Positions 1-12,369 of a stretch of DNA of 64,000 bases are shown one piece after another. The position numbers and the translations under genes are program-made. Below the pieces are notes generated by a model. It had not been told where the DNA came from and did no database searches. It saw only the letters and a list, made by a program, of their open reading frames with translations. The stretch's first letter is position 1. Each line of letters begins with the position of its first letter. This DNA comes from Prinia subflava. Its lineage: Eukaryota; Chordata; Aves; Passeriformes; Cisticolidae. The DNA is taken from assembly GCF_021018805.1 (NCBI RefSeq), contig NC_086254.1:29263300-29327299 (forward strand). Direction: 5' to 3'.

Positions 1-803
1 CATTGCCTGAGCCAGTGCTGGGGCAAGCGGCAATTGTGACACTGGGACTGCCATTCCACAGGATTGGGAACCACCAGGGTTTTTTTCTGGCTGTTGGAGA
101 AAATCCCCCTCTGCTGAGGTGCTTGGGCATCCCCTTGGCAGCCTGTCCCCACCACCGGGATTGTCTCCTCCTGGGGCACACAGCCTAGATCCTATCCCAG
201 TACGTGGGCTGCCAGACGTGGTGACCCCCAGTTCTGGTTGGAGTCTGACACCCCCAGCCTGGGATCTGGGCAGGCTGAGCCCCCCACACAGTCTGGCCGT
301 GTCCTGCCAGCTCTGCCTGAGACACAGCCCTCGTCCTGCTCCCCACGGGCTCATCCCACGGCCAGAGCAGCAAAATCCAGGCCTGGCTCCCGCTGGCATC
401 ATAAATAGCTGGGCTTGGGGAAGGAGCTGCGCTGCCTGGGGTGGGGGTGCCTGGGTGTGGTGAAGCCCAGCGGGTGCTGGTCGGGGGGACCCGCTGGGTG
501 CGGACTGGCGGGTGGGAGGGCTCGGTGCTGCCGCGGCGCTGTCCACCCCGGGACGCGCAGTGAGTTTTTGAGTTTTGCAGAGAGCGGCCGGGGGAGGGAC
601 GGGGCTGCGTGTCCGACTCTGTGTGTGTGTGTGTTTGTGTGTGAGTGAGAGAGACATTTATAGATCACGTGTGAAACTTGATCTCCCCGCAGCGGACTCA
701 GAGGAAAGAAAAAAGATAGAAGTATTGTTTTTAAACAGATTTTCCCTTTGTTTTTCTTTTTTCCTTTTTTTTTTTCCTCCCCTCTCCCCCTGCGAGGGCT
801 GGC
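1..803. other. Upstream flank of ANGPT4
   Basis: No gene recognised. It holds a TG-rich microsatellite at about 618-645 and the pyrimidine tract at 727-790. A second TATA-like string (CATAAATAGC, about 398-407) is present but has no obvious coding exon to serve. Confidence 0.5.
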
Positions 804-811
804 GATAAAAG
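804..811 (+). promoter_or_regulatory. TATA-like box of ANGPT4
   Basis: GATAAAAG lies about 130 nt upstream of the ANGPT4 ATG, just after a long pyrimidine tract (about 727-790) and before a CpG-rich leader. Its spacing would place transcription start near 830-840. It is a variant TATA match, not a perfect one, so this is a moderate inference. Confidence 0.4.
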
Positions 812-939
812 GCCGGGGCGGCCAGCGCCGCCTCAGAGGGAGGAAATGCCGAAATCGCCGCGGTTGGACGCGGCGGCGAGCGCCCACTGAGCCATCCTGG
901 CACGGAGCGCGCAGCCGGAGCATCCCCGGACCCCGCGCC

Positions 940-3900
940 ATGCGGGCGCTCAGCCTCGGCCTGGTGGCCCTGAGCTGTGCCACGGTGGCTCTGTGCGCTG
1001 CCGGAGCCCAGCGCCGGCGCTACCACCGCGTGCAGCACGGCCAATGCAGCTACACCTTCGTGCTGCCCGAGGCCGAGCCCGTGCCCTGCCCCGCCGCCCC
1101 CGGGCCGCCCAAGGCGCTGCTGCAGCGGGACTCGCCCGCCGGCGCTGCCGGGCTCGGGGCTGCGCAGCGCCTGCGGCAGCTCGAGAGGATCCTGGAGAAC
1201 AGCACGCAGTGGCTGCGGAAGGTAGGGTGTGGGATGTGGGATGGGGGGATGTGTGCGGGGACAAGCAGCACAGTGGTGTGGGCAGGGTCTGTGTCCAGCA
1301 CCCTATCATGCAGCATCCCCGTGGCACAGCTGTGGGCATTGTGCCCACCTGAGCATCCAGGTCAGCTTTTCTCTGCAGGTGTGCTGCTGGTGTCAGGTGC
1401 TGTCTGCACGGAGGGGATGCGTGCTGCGGGTTCTGCAGGGGCTGCAGCTCATGCAGATCACTCACCCAGATCACTTCCCATCGAGGCTGTATTCCCTGTC
1501 CATCCTTGCCATAGGCTCCTCATGGGGTCCTGGCTGGGTTAGCTGTGCCAAGCATTCCTTGGGGATCAGCATTCCAAGTTCTGGGCAAGGAGACTGGGAA
1601 GGGGTTTGGCTAGTGGTGGGGCAAGGGTCCCAAGGGCAGGGGCCACCAAAATCTCTGCAGCTTCATAATTTTCCTTCTTACAGGCTTTGCAAAAGCTCCC
1701 AGCACTTGGTGAGACTGTGTGGGACCCACAGCTCCTGGGTGGCCTATGAGTGGTGCACAGTGGGAGCAGTGGGGTGCCACACCAGAGGGGCTATGTACCC
1801 ACAGGGTTGCCACCCCCAGCCCCCGCTGGCTCGCCCCATCCCTAATGCCTGAGGCAGGAAGCAGCATTTCCTTCCTGGAGCCCCCTCCAGCTGAGGGCGG
1901 CTGCCTGCGTCAGACCCAGGAATAGCTCATCCCAAGGGACACATCCCTGGGGGGCCCTCAACCCCACAGCCCGTGCCAGGAACACTGGGTACCTGCACTG
2001 ATAAGAGGAGAAGCAGCTTGTCCCCAGCTGTCACTGACCCAGCAGTGCCACATGCATGTCCTGTGTTGTCCCAGCAGGCTGCGATGGGACCTGTGTGCCT
2101 CTGCACTCCCATTTCCTGGGTGATGTCCCTGTGCTGAGCCCCTGCAGCACTCAGGGATCAGAATGGGGCCAACGCAATGAGTGGGGGTCCAGGGATGGCC
2201 TGTGCCAGCCACGCTGCTTGGGTAGCCACCATGGCTGTGGGGGACAGTGCAGGCAGCAGGGACGTGCAGGATGTTGTTCCTTGTCCCCTCAGCCATCCTA
2301 GAGAACAAATTCCTCAAGAGCTGGGAAAACACTGAACCGTGGCTCTGCTGGAAGCCAGCCCAGAGTGTTGCAGAGGGGTCAGCAGGGCCAGTGACAACCT
2401 GGCTGGTGGCACTGACTCTCTGTCACTGTGGAACCTGCTGGGTCTGCTGGGTGCACACAAGTCCTGGGGTCCTTGTGGCCTGTGGTCCCTGTGCCCTCAG
2501 CTCTGTTCCTTGGTGTCCCTATGCTCTGGTGTCTTTGTGCCCTGTGTCCCCAGGCCAGCTCTGAGCTTCCCCTGGGATGAGGGCAGCCTTTGTATGGCCA
2601 AGCAAGGCAGGGGAGCAGGGTCCCACCACAGGTGCACATGGCCCTGTCCAGAGGAGACAGCCACAGGCAAAGTGGGACTGCACATCTGGGCAGCTGTGGG
2701 CAGCAGTGCCCCTCACCAGAACCCCAAGGAGCACAAGGCAGTGGAGCACTGGGCAGCCAGTACCCCATCCCATCCCACCCCATCCCACCCCATCCTGTAG
2801 CATGGCTCTCTCCTTTTAGAGGCAGCTTGCAGCTATGTTTTTTTCTGTTGTTCCTCAGCTTCCCAAATTTCTGTAGAGCTGCCCAATAACGCTTGTTTTG
2901 GTCAGACTCCAGCCCTGAACAAACAAACGAGGGCTCAAAAGAGGCACTGGGTTCAGGGACAGATCGTAAACAACATTGCATCCCTGTCTGCTCTGCCCTG
3001 GCATGGGGAGTCCTGCAGGGTGTTGAGAAATTGGGAGGTCTCCTGATACCCAAGAGAGTTCCCCAGGCCCCCTCAGCATCTCCAGCACCAGCCTCCCCCA
3101 GGACCCCCATCCATGGCACTGGGGGGCTGGGCCACCCTCCCACTCAGGAGCCCTTGGTGGGTGGGGCAGGACGAGGACCCGGCACACAAGGACACATCGG
3201 CTGCTTCTATCTCAGGAGGAATTAATTTTAGTTCAAACACAAACAACTGATGGTGCCGCTGGGTCTAGGGGGGGGCTTGGGGTGGGATTGGGTCTCCAAC
3301 GGGGCAGTGGCATTTTGGCAGCTCTGAGGTGCCTGAAGGGCTGATGCTGCTCACCCTGGGATGTGTGCAGCAGTGTGGAGAGCAGGTGAAGGGTTTTCCA
3401 CCCACCTGTGACTCAAGGATTCCCAGGCTGGTGCTTGTGAAATGTTTAGAAATGCCAGGTCAGGACAAGAACTGGGACATAGGGGAGGGATGTGGTTGCA
3501 AGAAGGCAGCACAGGATGATCCAGCTGTGGGCAGTGGGATCCCAGTTGGGGACAGCGAGTGGCTGAGTTTCCTCCTGCTCCACGGTGATGTTTTGGGGTC
3601 ACCAAAACAGCACTACAGCTTTTCCCCCAGCGGCTCTGCCCTTATGGTGGAGAAATGAATCTCTGAGACCAGGAGGGCCCAGCTCACAACAGCACCCGTG
3701 AGATGAAGGAGAGGGGATCCCAGATTCCCTGTCCTTGGCACAGAGCCTGTCCCACTTGTGTCCCCTATGCCAGACATGCCTGGGGACACTGTGCACCACT
3801 CCAGCTCCCAGGGAGCTGCTGGGGCCAGGATCCAGGGCTCCATCTCCAGGGCTCTCAGCCTTCCCCATGCCAGCTTGACCTTTTCCATGGGTATGTTCTG

Positions 3901-6900
3901 CCCCCAGCTCACAGATATGTTTGTTTAAAAAAAAAAAAAGTGAAAAGCAAGATTGAGAGGGAGAAAAGGCCTCCCCAAGCCCTGTGAAGCAACAAGATTA
4001 ACGACGTGGTTAAAGGGAAACTCTCCAGCAATCCCTCAGCTCAGGGAAATGTTTTCCAGACGCGGCTCTCCGACCTTTCCCTGCTTCCTCCCTGAGAGCA
4101 TGTTCCTGCGAGGGAAAATCCCCAGGGAAACGGGTGCAGACAATGCTGGCTGAGATGGTCAGCCCTGGGACCTTCCTGCCCCGAGACCCTCCTGCCCCAC
4201 ATGGATGCTCACCGTGGGGCGATGGTTTTGCCACCGCCTGGTGCGGAGGAGGAGGGAACAGTGAGATTTCATCATGCCAAACAAGTGCAGAGCCCTGTGC
4301 CCTGGCCCGCTGCAATCCCCACTCCCACGCTGAGTATCCCAACACTGCTGCCTGCAGGATGCCTGAACATCCTGGTGTTTCATAATGCCAAACAATCCAG
4401 CACTGCTGCCTGCCTGCCACAGCGCCAAGCGTCCCAGCACCACTGCATTCCACCGTGGTGCAGAACATCCTGGCACCACTGCCCAGAGAGCAGCACCCCA
4501 ACCCTGCTGATTCTGGTCCACAACCCCACAAGATGCAGGGGGATGTGGGGCTCTGCCTGCACAACTGGGGAGCTCAGGCAGGGAGCAGGATCTGTGGGAT
4601 GCAGGGAACTGGGCAGCCCCCGTCCCTCCTGCTCTCAGGGGCTGCTTTCCCAGCGTGGGCGGCAGCGTGGCCCCTTCCGCTCCCTGTGGCCCCCGCCGAG
4701 GGACCGTGCCCCCACCGAGGCCATCGCCCTGGGGAGGGGCTGAATGGGAACCTCATGGCGGGGCTGCCAGAAATAGCAAAGCCTTTGGGAAAGGCGGCTC
4801 CCCCGCGGGCTGGGAAAGCGGAAGCGTCATCTCAGCTGTGTCTGAGCTGTGTTTGCAGCCAGCTTCTTCCCAGCCCCGAGCACTTCCACGTGGTGGAGCA
4901 GCACCGGGTGCTGGACACCCACCTTCCCCGGCTGATGGTGTCCCCTCACCCTCCATATCCTGGGAAAGCAGTGGTTGGGGGCTGGCAGCTGATGCTGATG
5001 CCAGTGCCAGCCACTCCCTGCCTGGCCACCCTGGCTGGGCATCAGCCCCAGCCTGCCGGGACACCTGGGCACACAGAAGCCTGTGCCAGGCCCCAGCTGG
5101 TACCACAGCCCAGGAATCTTGGCAGCCGGTTCCTGAGGAGCCTCCCCTGCAGAGCTCAGCTCTCTCTGTCCTCTGATAAGATTCCAAGGGCCCTGAGGTG
5201 GGTCAAGCCTTGTGGAGACGCAGGGCTGTGCCTGGGGCTGTGCCCAGTGGTGCCAGGCTCAGCTGGGATGCTGAGACAGGACCCGAAGAGGTGCCCGAAT
5301 GGTCCCCTGCATCCTCCCTTCCCTGCACAGCTGGAGAGCTACATCCAGAGCAGCGTGAAGCCGGAGATGGCGGAGCTGCAGCAGACTGCCGTGCGGAACC
5401 AGACCGCCACCATGCTGGAGATCGGCAGCTCCCTCCTCAACCGCAGCGCCGAGCAGAGCCGCAAGCTCACCGACGTGGAGGCCCAGGTATGGCACAAGTC
5501 CCCACGTCCCCACCACCCCGAGACTGGGTGGGTGGCATGGTTTGTCTGCAGATAACAGCGATTCCCTGAGGTGACACAGGGTTTAAGGCACCAGGGGCAG
5601 AGGTAGCAGGGCTGTGTGCCAGAGACTGGCCAGCCCAGTGACACCACGGGTGTGGTGTGGCTCTGGCTGCTGAGGCAAAGACTCCCCTCTGCTCCTGAGG
5701 CAGGTGCTGAATCAGACGTGGCGCATCGAGATGCAGCTCCAGGAGAATTCCCTGTCCACCTCCAAGCTGGAGAAGCAGCTGCTGCTGCAGACCAATGAGA
5801 TCCACAAGCTGCAGAACAGAAACAAGTAGGGGCTGGGGCAGCTCAGGGACCCCCACAGCCCCTGGACCCCAAAGGGAGGCTGGTCTCTCCCACCTCACAC
5901 TGCACTTTGAGGGGGCTGTGGTCCGTAGGGGGTTGCACAGCCCCAGCACAGCTACTGGGCTTTGGGTTCCCCTGGCTGGGCACATCCCAGAAGTGAGGGT
6001 ACAACTCAGGGGGTGCAGCAGGGGATGGGGACAGCGATGAGTCCCTGCAGACACACTGGGACCGCTCTGCCACCCCATCACCGCTGCATCCCACTCCCAG
6101 CATCCTGGAGGTGCGGGTGCTGGAGATGGAAACGAAGCAGCAGGCGGAGCTGGCGGGGGCCCACTCAGAGAAGGAGAAGCTGCAGCGGCTGCTGAGCCGG
6201 CAGAGCGGCACCATCGAGGAGATGGAAAAGACGCTGCTGGCTGCCAGTGCCAACACCAGCCTGCTCCAGCGCCAGCAGCTCCAGCTCATCCAGTCTGTCC
6301 AGAGCCTGGTGCGCCTCGTCTCCCAGGGCAGAGGTGAGCAGGGTGTGCGGGCACAGTGGAGGGCAGTGGGAAAGCTCCTCATCCTCTCAGGAGCGTGCCA
6401 GGGTGCCCCTGTGGCCTGCTCAGCTTTGAGTGACTTCACCTCAAAAATCATAGACTCATTCAATCATAAATGGCTTGGGTTGGAAGAGATCTTAAAGCTC
6501 ACCTCATTCCAACACCCTGCCATGGGCAGGAGCACCTTCCACTAGAAAAGTATCCACTCATTGCAACCAAGGAGCAGCTTGGAGCCCCAAGGGGTGGGTC
6601 CATAGCCTGATGCCATTCCCAGCCATGGCAAACCCCCAGGGGTCAGGCTGGCAGCAGCCCTGGTGGCACAGCTGCCTTGCCCAGCCCTCAGTAAATGGCA
6701 CAGAAGGAAAAAAATAACCCCTGAGCACAAAGGAATCTAAAGAGAGAGAGAAGAGCAGCAAAATCAGGCAGACTACAGAGCCATCAGGGTTTCTGCCTTC
6801 CCACTGTCCCCTCTGCCACAGCCGTGTCACCTGAGCAGGAGCAGCAATTCCAGGACTGTGCCGAGGTGCGCCGGGCAGGCATCCAAGCCAGTGGCATCTA

Positions 6901-8864
6901 CACCCTGCACATTGCCAACCTCAGCGAGCCCAAAAAGGTGAGCACAGTCCAGAGAGGGCTTCCCTGCAGCACCCTGGAGTGCTGCCCACCCAGTGCACAC
7001 CAGCCCCACACCAGATCCCTGTTGCTTGGCACATCCCAGGGCAGTTTCTCCACCCCATCCAGACCTGCGGGCTGTACAGGGGTGAAGGCAGCACCCTTGG
7101 GATGAAAACAGGGCTGGCACAGCCTTCCAAATTGGGGTATAAAAGTGATTTTAAAGGCACCCTGACCTGTGAGCAGCAGACCCCAGCCCCTGTCCATGGC
7201 CATGGAGGGAGGAGAGACCCCCTCAGCCAGGCAGTGGGCACAGCACACCCTCACCAGCCCCTCAGCCAGCTCTAGCACCTGTAGAGCACCCACACTGAGC
7301 TGCCCAACCTGGCAGGGATGCACCTGGCTGCCCACTCCAAGCCACCCCAGCCTGTCCCTCACTCCCCTTGCAGGCATACTGTGACATGGAAACGGACCGA
7401 GGGGGCTGGACCATCATCCAGCTCCGTGCCAACGGCAGCCTCAGCTTCCAGAGGAGCTGGAGGGAGTACAAGCAGGTGTGTGCCTGACCGGGGAGGGGGA
7501 CACCCCTGGGGGCACCCCCGGCACCCTGAACTCACCCACCCTGCTGCTCCACAGGGCTTTGGGGACGCGTCGGGGGAATACTGGCTGGGGAATGAGGCCG
7601 TGCACCTGCTGACCAGCCGGGTGCCCTATGCCCTGCGGGTGGAGCTGCAGGACTGGGAGGGCGGCCAGGTGTATGCCCACTACGGGAAGTTCCAGCTGGG
7701 CAGTGAGCGGCAGTTTTACAGGTAGGGGAGAGGCGCTGTGGGAAGAGCCACCCAGCACTCCCTGGGACTCACTGGGACTGTCCCCAAGCCCTGTGGGCAG
7801 CAGTGGCCAGGGGGAAGGGCTGGGTGTGGTGCCCCCGGGAGGTGCAGGATCACCTGGGGCTTCACTGGGTTGTTCTGGTGTAGTTATGATGCCAGGTGCC
7901 AGGCACATTGCTGTCACACTTTCCTTTCTCCCTGGGCTCCTGAGAAGTAGATTTTTAACGTATAAAGTTGCATCAAGGCAGTGGGATTTGCCATCCCAGT
8001 GGGAACAACTTGGGCACTTGCACTGAGGCTGTTTGTTTGAGCAAGGGAGATGACACAGCTGTGGCCACCAGGCATTCCCAGGGGTGTTGGGCATCCTCAG
8101 GCTGTCCATGTCCAGGGAGGGATGCTGTGCTCCTCATGCTCAGCTTGCCATGACCGTGTGCTCCTGGCCACGGGCAGGAGGGTGCAAAGCAGCTGGGGGC
8201 CTTCACTGCTAGGCTGGAGGTGGAACCAGACCCCAGACATCCCCTGCAACATCCACCCCATGCTAGCACCAAGCTGACCCCCAGCAAGAGGACTGGAGGA
8301 GACTTGGGGGTCCTCTCTGCCCCAGCATGCCACAACCTCCACTCTTGGGGACCAAGGACAGGAGGCCAAGCTGGAACTGCAGGATCTCTGCCCACGTCCC
8401 TCTGTGCTGTGTGCAGCCCTGAGCAGTGCTGGGGGCTCTGTGACCCCCTAGCAGCTGGCAGTGACAGTGGCTGTGTCCCTGCTGGGCACAGGCTGTCGCT
8501 GCAGGACTACAGTGGCACAGCTGGGCAGCAGAGTGGCCTGGCACTGCAGGGCACCCAGTTCAGCACCCGTGACGCCGACAATGACAACTGTCTCTGCAAG
8601 TGTGCCCAGATGCTCTCGGGAGGTGAGCAGGGGGACACCCCCATGCAGCACCTGTGGCTGCCAGCCTGCCACGCCACCTTCCCGCCCTGCTCCCTTCCCA
8701 CAGGATGGTGGTTTGACGCCTGTGGCCTCTCCAACCTGAATGGCATCTACTACCCAGCCCGGAACAACGTCCGCAAGCTCAACGGCATCCGCTGGCACCA
8801 CTTCCAGGGGCCCAGCTACTCCCTGAGGGGCACCCGCATGATGATCCGACCCAGCGGCTTCTAA
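940..8864 (+). CDS. ANGPT4: Angiopoietin-4, secreted TIE2 ligand (nine coding exons)
   Basis: Coding exons are 940-1221, 5331-5486, 5704-5825, 6101-6333, 6822-6937, 7374-7475, 7555-7721, 8492-8622 and 8704-8864. All junctions are GT-AG, frames join cleanly, and the sum is 1470 nt (489 residues), normal for angiopoietins. Residues 1-23 form a hydrophobic signal peptide. Then come the short N-terminal segment with HGQCSYTF, a coiled coil (about 80-255) with several N-glycosylation sequons (NST, NQT, NRS), and a fibrinogen-like domain from about 274 to the end. That domain carries [15 protein letters not shown], the calcium-loop DADNDNC followed by [13 protein letters not shown] and the terminal RTRMMIRP-type motif. 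Family members are secreted multimeric ligands of the endothelial receptor TIE2/TEK. The paralogue call (4 rather than 1 or 2) rests mainly on position next to FAM110A and SLC52A3. The first ATG after a TATA-like box was taken as the start; upstream in-frame sequence is a low-complexity leader. Confidence 0.93.
1222..5330 (+). other. ANGPT4 intron 1
   Basis: An intron of 4.1 kb bounded by AAG|GTAGGG and CCTGCACAG. It contains a short (CCCAT)n run (2758-2795), an A13 run (about 3927-3939), a forkhead-motif cluster (2890-3246, see separate entry) and a loosely repetitive stretch at 4300-4500 built on CAGCACTGCTGCCTGC and CATAATGCCAAACA units. The open frames across it are low-complexity and non-coding. 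Confidence 0.7.
2820..3250. promoter_or_regulatory. Candidate forkhead-rich intronic element
   Basis: An AT-richer island inside GC-rich intron 1 carries several forkhead-type matches: TTGTTTTG (2893-2900), overlapping ACAAACAAACG (2919-2929), a consensus GTAAACA (2966-2972) and ACAAACAAC (3238-3246). Angiopoietin genes are known targets of forkhead factors in endothelium, so an enhancer is plausible. Function is inferred only from motif density and composition. Confidence 0.3.
6443..6560 (-). mobile_element. CR1 LINE 3' fragment (ANGPT4 intron 4)
   Basis: The segment contains AATCATAAATGGCTTGGGTTGGAAG, AGATCTTAAAGCTCA and CACCCTGCCATGGGCAGG, the reverse complement of the CR1 3' end. The element is therefore inserted in antisense orientation relative to ANGPT4. 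It is short and diverged, as typical for 5'-truncated CR1 copies in birds. Confidence 0.75.
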
Positions 8865-9775
8865 CGCGCCTGCAGCACTGCCAGCACCGAGAGAGGAGTC
8901 CGGGACAAGGGATGGTTGGGGGCGGCAAAGGTGCCCCAGCTGCTGCAGGGAACCTTTGCCATGAATTATATTTTTTACTCTTGTTTATCCCGTTTTTCAG
9001 AAGTCTGCAGTGTCACCACGGCCATGCTGGAGGAACCACGGGCCCCAGTGAAGGGCGCTGCAGGAGCTGGAGCTGCAGGGGCTGGAGTGGGACAAAGCCA
9101 GACCTGCCAAAGTGGGCTCCAGCATATGGAAACTCTCTGATCTCACCTCAGCTTCTCTTCCCCAATTTTTGCTGGGCCTCAGGGTTTTGTCTTGGGGACA
9201 GAGCTCCAAGATCCCTGCAGTGATGGGGCTCTGAGGACCCCTGGGACCGTGTGCTTTCAGAGGGACCCCAGACATGATGGGAGCTTTGCCTTTTCACTGG
9301 TTTTGGATATTGTAAATCCCTCCACCATCCCACTTTCCTGCAGGATTAGAGGAGCTGGGTGGGACAGGAGTCCTGATAAGCATGAGGGCTGGTGGTGGAG
9401 CCACTGTCCCCATCACGGCAGGACAGGCACTGCTCCTCATGGGATGGAGCTGGGTTTCTCCAGCTCTCAGAGAGGACAGGAAGAGCAGGGGATGTCCTTG
9501 GGGACCTTCATGGGGACCAGTCCTAGGATGGCCAGTGGCCCAGTTCTGGAAGGCCCTTGCTGCGAGCAGACACTGCACTGGCAGGGGCTGGCAGGGTCCC
9601 CGGATTGGCAGGAAGGGGCTGGGGGGTCGTGGGTGGGGAGGGGACTGTGGGTTCAAGGGGCTGGGAGGTGGGAGGTGGTGGGTGCTGGCACCGACACCGG
9701 CTGTGCACGCAGCAGCGGGGGGGCTCCTGCTGCCTGCCCTCATCACTGTCCCGAGGCACCCGCTAATTAACACTG

Positions 9776-9781
9776 ATTAAA
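9776..9781 (+). terminator. Candidate polyadenylation signal of ANGPT4
   Basis: ATTAAA occurs about 910 nt after the ANGPT4 stop, followed within 30 nt by a GT-rich stretch (CACGTGACGTTGTTGG). It is the first credible signal on this strand after the stop. A second ATTAAA is near 9830. Assignment is tentative. Confidence 0.35.
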
Positions 9782-9799
9782 GCACGTGACGTTGTTGGC

Positions 9800-11620
9800 G
9801 CTTCCAGAAGATGCTCATCAGTGGGGAATAATTAAAAAATGGAAAACACGGGGGGCGGTGCTGCCGGTTTTCCTTCTGTCCTGGCTGCCTGCCTGCACCT
9901 CCTGCCTGCACATGGGGCACCCATGGGGAATCTCAGCACAGAGGGTGATGGACATTTCCCCGGCTGTCCCTCCCCCCTGGAAATAACTGATGGGCTCAGC
10001 TGTGCTCCCCACGAAACCGGAGCCACCGGGAAGCAGCTGCCAGGGAAAGTGATAGGGACCATGGGGCTGTCCTGCTGTCCCCAGTGGGGACATGCAACGG
10101 GGAGGGGGAGGGCAGAGGGGGAGGGGCATTCTAGGGGGGACATGTGTGTCTGAACACGTCTGTGCTGGGGTTTCATGCTGCCAGTCCCATGGGTGGGAGT
10201 CAGATGGAGACTCCTGGTTCAGGAACAAGGCTGCTGTGTGTGCATCTGTGTGTGCACATCGAAATACTGCTCACAAACACGTGTGCACACAGACACGCAC
10301 ACATCCTGCATGCACAGGATCATGCATGCACACATGAGCACACAGGGCTTTGGATGGCCATGTCAGGTCCCATTCATGCAGGGCATGGGACACTGGAGCC
10401 ACACCAAGGACTGACAGCACCTGAGGGACATGTGGCTGCTCAGCCCTTGCCTGGCTGGGGACTGGTGGGCACCACCCCCCTTCTCCTTAGCAATAGCAAC
10501 AAATTTAGACCAAGCCCTGGGACACACCATGCTGAGGAATCTGGCAGGACAGCCGGTCCCAGCCACCAGCAAGGATCTGATTCCCTCAGAGATTTCCCCA
10601 AGGGCAAAGCCTGTCCCCAAGTGAGTACCCAGAGTCCCTGTCACCCTCTGGTTTCCAGGGTGTTTTCCTTGGGGAGGCATCCAGTGTCCCATGTGCCATC
10701 ATTAGGGATCCCCTGGGTGTGCGTGTCCTCCCCAGAGCACTTCATCAGCCTGACTCACAGCCAGATGCCATCCCCATGTCCTGTCACTGTGTCCTGTCAC
10801 CATGTCCTGACACCACATCCTGCCCTCCACATTCCCGGCAGCTGGACCTGACAATACCCCAGCAGGAGCCAGACGGATCCTGCACCCCAAACAGGGGATC
10901 TGGGTGAGCACACAACAGGGCAAGAATCAGTCTGGGGTGGTAAATTCTTCTTTATGACAGCTTTTCTGGGGACCCCAAGCACTGGATGGAAGCCCCAGTT
11001 AAGGGGCCCACGGTGCTGCCTTGGCCAGCAGCTGCCAAGGGGGCTGGCACTGAAGGGAGGCAGTGGCAGGCCCAAGGTCCAGGTAGGGTCCCTGGGTGCA
11101 GGTGCTGGCTGGTGGCTTTGATGTCACCTTCCCCAGCAGACACCTGCCTGCATGGGAACCATCAGCAGCACGGGGAGCGCAGGGCACAGGTGGCACTGAG
11201 GTGCTGGGAGGGCTGTGGTGCCATGCAAGGCTGCCCTGGGTGAACACATGGGCGCTTTTCATCTTCAAAGCACTCCCTGTGCCAGCTTTCATCCCAGCCC
11301 ACCTGGGAGGTCTCTGCTACTGCCGCCCCCATCTCCCAGTTCTTGGAGAGCCAGGAGCTGGCCAAGTTTTGCGGGAGTGAGGGAAGGAGGCAGGGGAGGT
11401 GCATGGCACAGAGGGGAATCCCAACAGCTGGGGCTTTGCCGGGACCTGCCAGATCCAACCGCCGCCGTGCCGTGCCCGCCGGGCCCCGCGCTGGCACACT
11501 GCAGTGTGGAACCCATGACTCCCTTCCAGCACCCATCCACACAGCACCCACAGCCCTGCAGAGCTACAGGCACCTCAAGAGTCCCTGTCCCATCCCAACC
11601 TCTACCACCCCAAGAGACAA
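9800..11620. other. Spacer between convergent ANGPT4 and FAM110A 3' ends
   Basis: No gene recognised. The main feature is an alternating purine-pyrimidine stretch (TG/CA with CATG and GCATGC words) at about 10225-10350, a typical Z-DNA-prone microsatellite. The rest is unremarkable GC-rich sequence. Confidence 0.5.
10225..10350. repeat. Degenerate (CA/TG)n alternating purine-pyrimidine tract
   Basis: Interrupted runs such as GTGTGTGCATCTGTGTGTGCACA, CACACAGACACGCACACA and GCATGCACACATGAGCACACA make a diverged dinucleotide repeat. Confidence 0.7.
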
Positions 11621-11644
11621 CACACAGCCTCCAAAACACAGGCA

Positions 11645-11650
11645 TTTAAT
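11645..11650 (-). terminator. Polyadenylation signal of FAM110A
   Basis: Read on the minus strand this is ATTAAA, about 720 nt past the FAM110A stop. It sits at the far edge of an AT-rich block (about 11640-11740) that stands out from its GC-rich surroundings, the usual look of an avian 3'UTR end. Cleavage would fall near 11625. Confidence 0.5.
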
Positions 11651-12369
11651 AAAACTGGCTGCATTACAATAATTATTATTTACAGATCAAACATATGGAA
11701 AAGAGTAGAAAAGAGGAACTGTAGTCTTCATAAATACCAGGCCCAGCATGGTCGGGGGGACTTCGTGCCCACTGGCAGCTGGGGAGGGGAACACAGGCAC
11801 CCACAGACACTCACACACGCAGACACACAGCCCTGGGCAGCTTGAAGCAGGGGGTCAGGCTTCCCCCTCACCCCTCAAACACCAGGCTTTTCTTCAGCAA
11901 TAAGATGGGACCATCCACCAGGATGTGGCCACCACTCCAGGCAGTGGGATCCCTTCCATGGGGGCTGCAAGGGGGCAGCTCCTTCACCAGTGCAGTGTCC
12001 CTGCTCCATGCAGGGGGGAACCAGCCCCTTGCACTGCACCCTGGGGTGCTGGTGAGGAGCAGGACAGGCAGGAGCTGCCAGCAGTGCAGGCAGGGCAGCC
12101 ACATGTGAGGCCCTGTGGGTGTTGAGGACCAGCCACACACCCAGGGACACGTGTCCTTTGCCTTCCCAGGGGCTGGCAAGGACCTGACTCTCCAATGCTG
12201 GCACACTGACCACACCAGGCCAGTGATGCTGTGGCACAGCAGGGCTGAGTTTAAGAGTGCCATCACCACCAAGAGGTCCCTGCTCCTCCCAGGGCACAGC
12301 CTGTGCATTGTCCCCATCCAGCACTGCCCTCTTATGAGCAACCCATCCCCAGAGCCCACCACGGCACTG

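Noticed and set aside
4455..5555. 366-residue frame ending in ANGPT4 exon 2.
   Set aside because: The upstream part lies in intron 1 and reads through the acceptor at 5330; only the exon-2 portion is in the true ANGPT4 frame.
8559..8574. RE1/NRSF-like half site TTCAGCACC in ANGPT4 exon 8.
   Set aside because: It is coding sequence for a conserved FSTRD-type motif and the second half-site does not fit the RE1 consensus.
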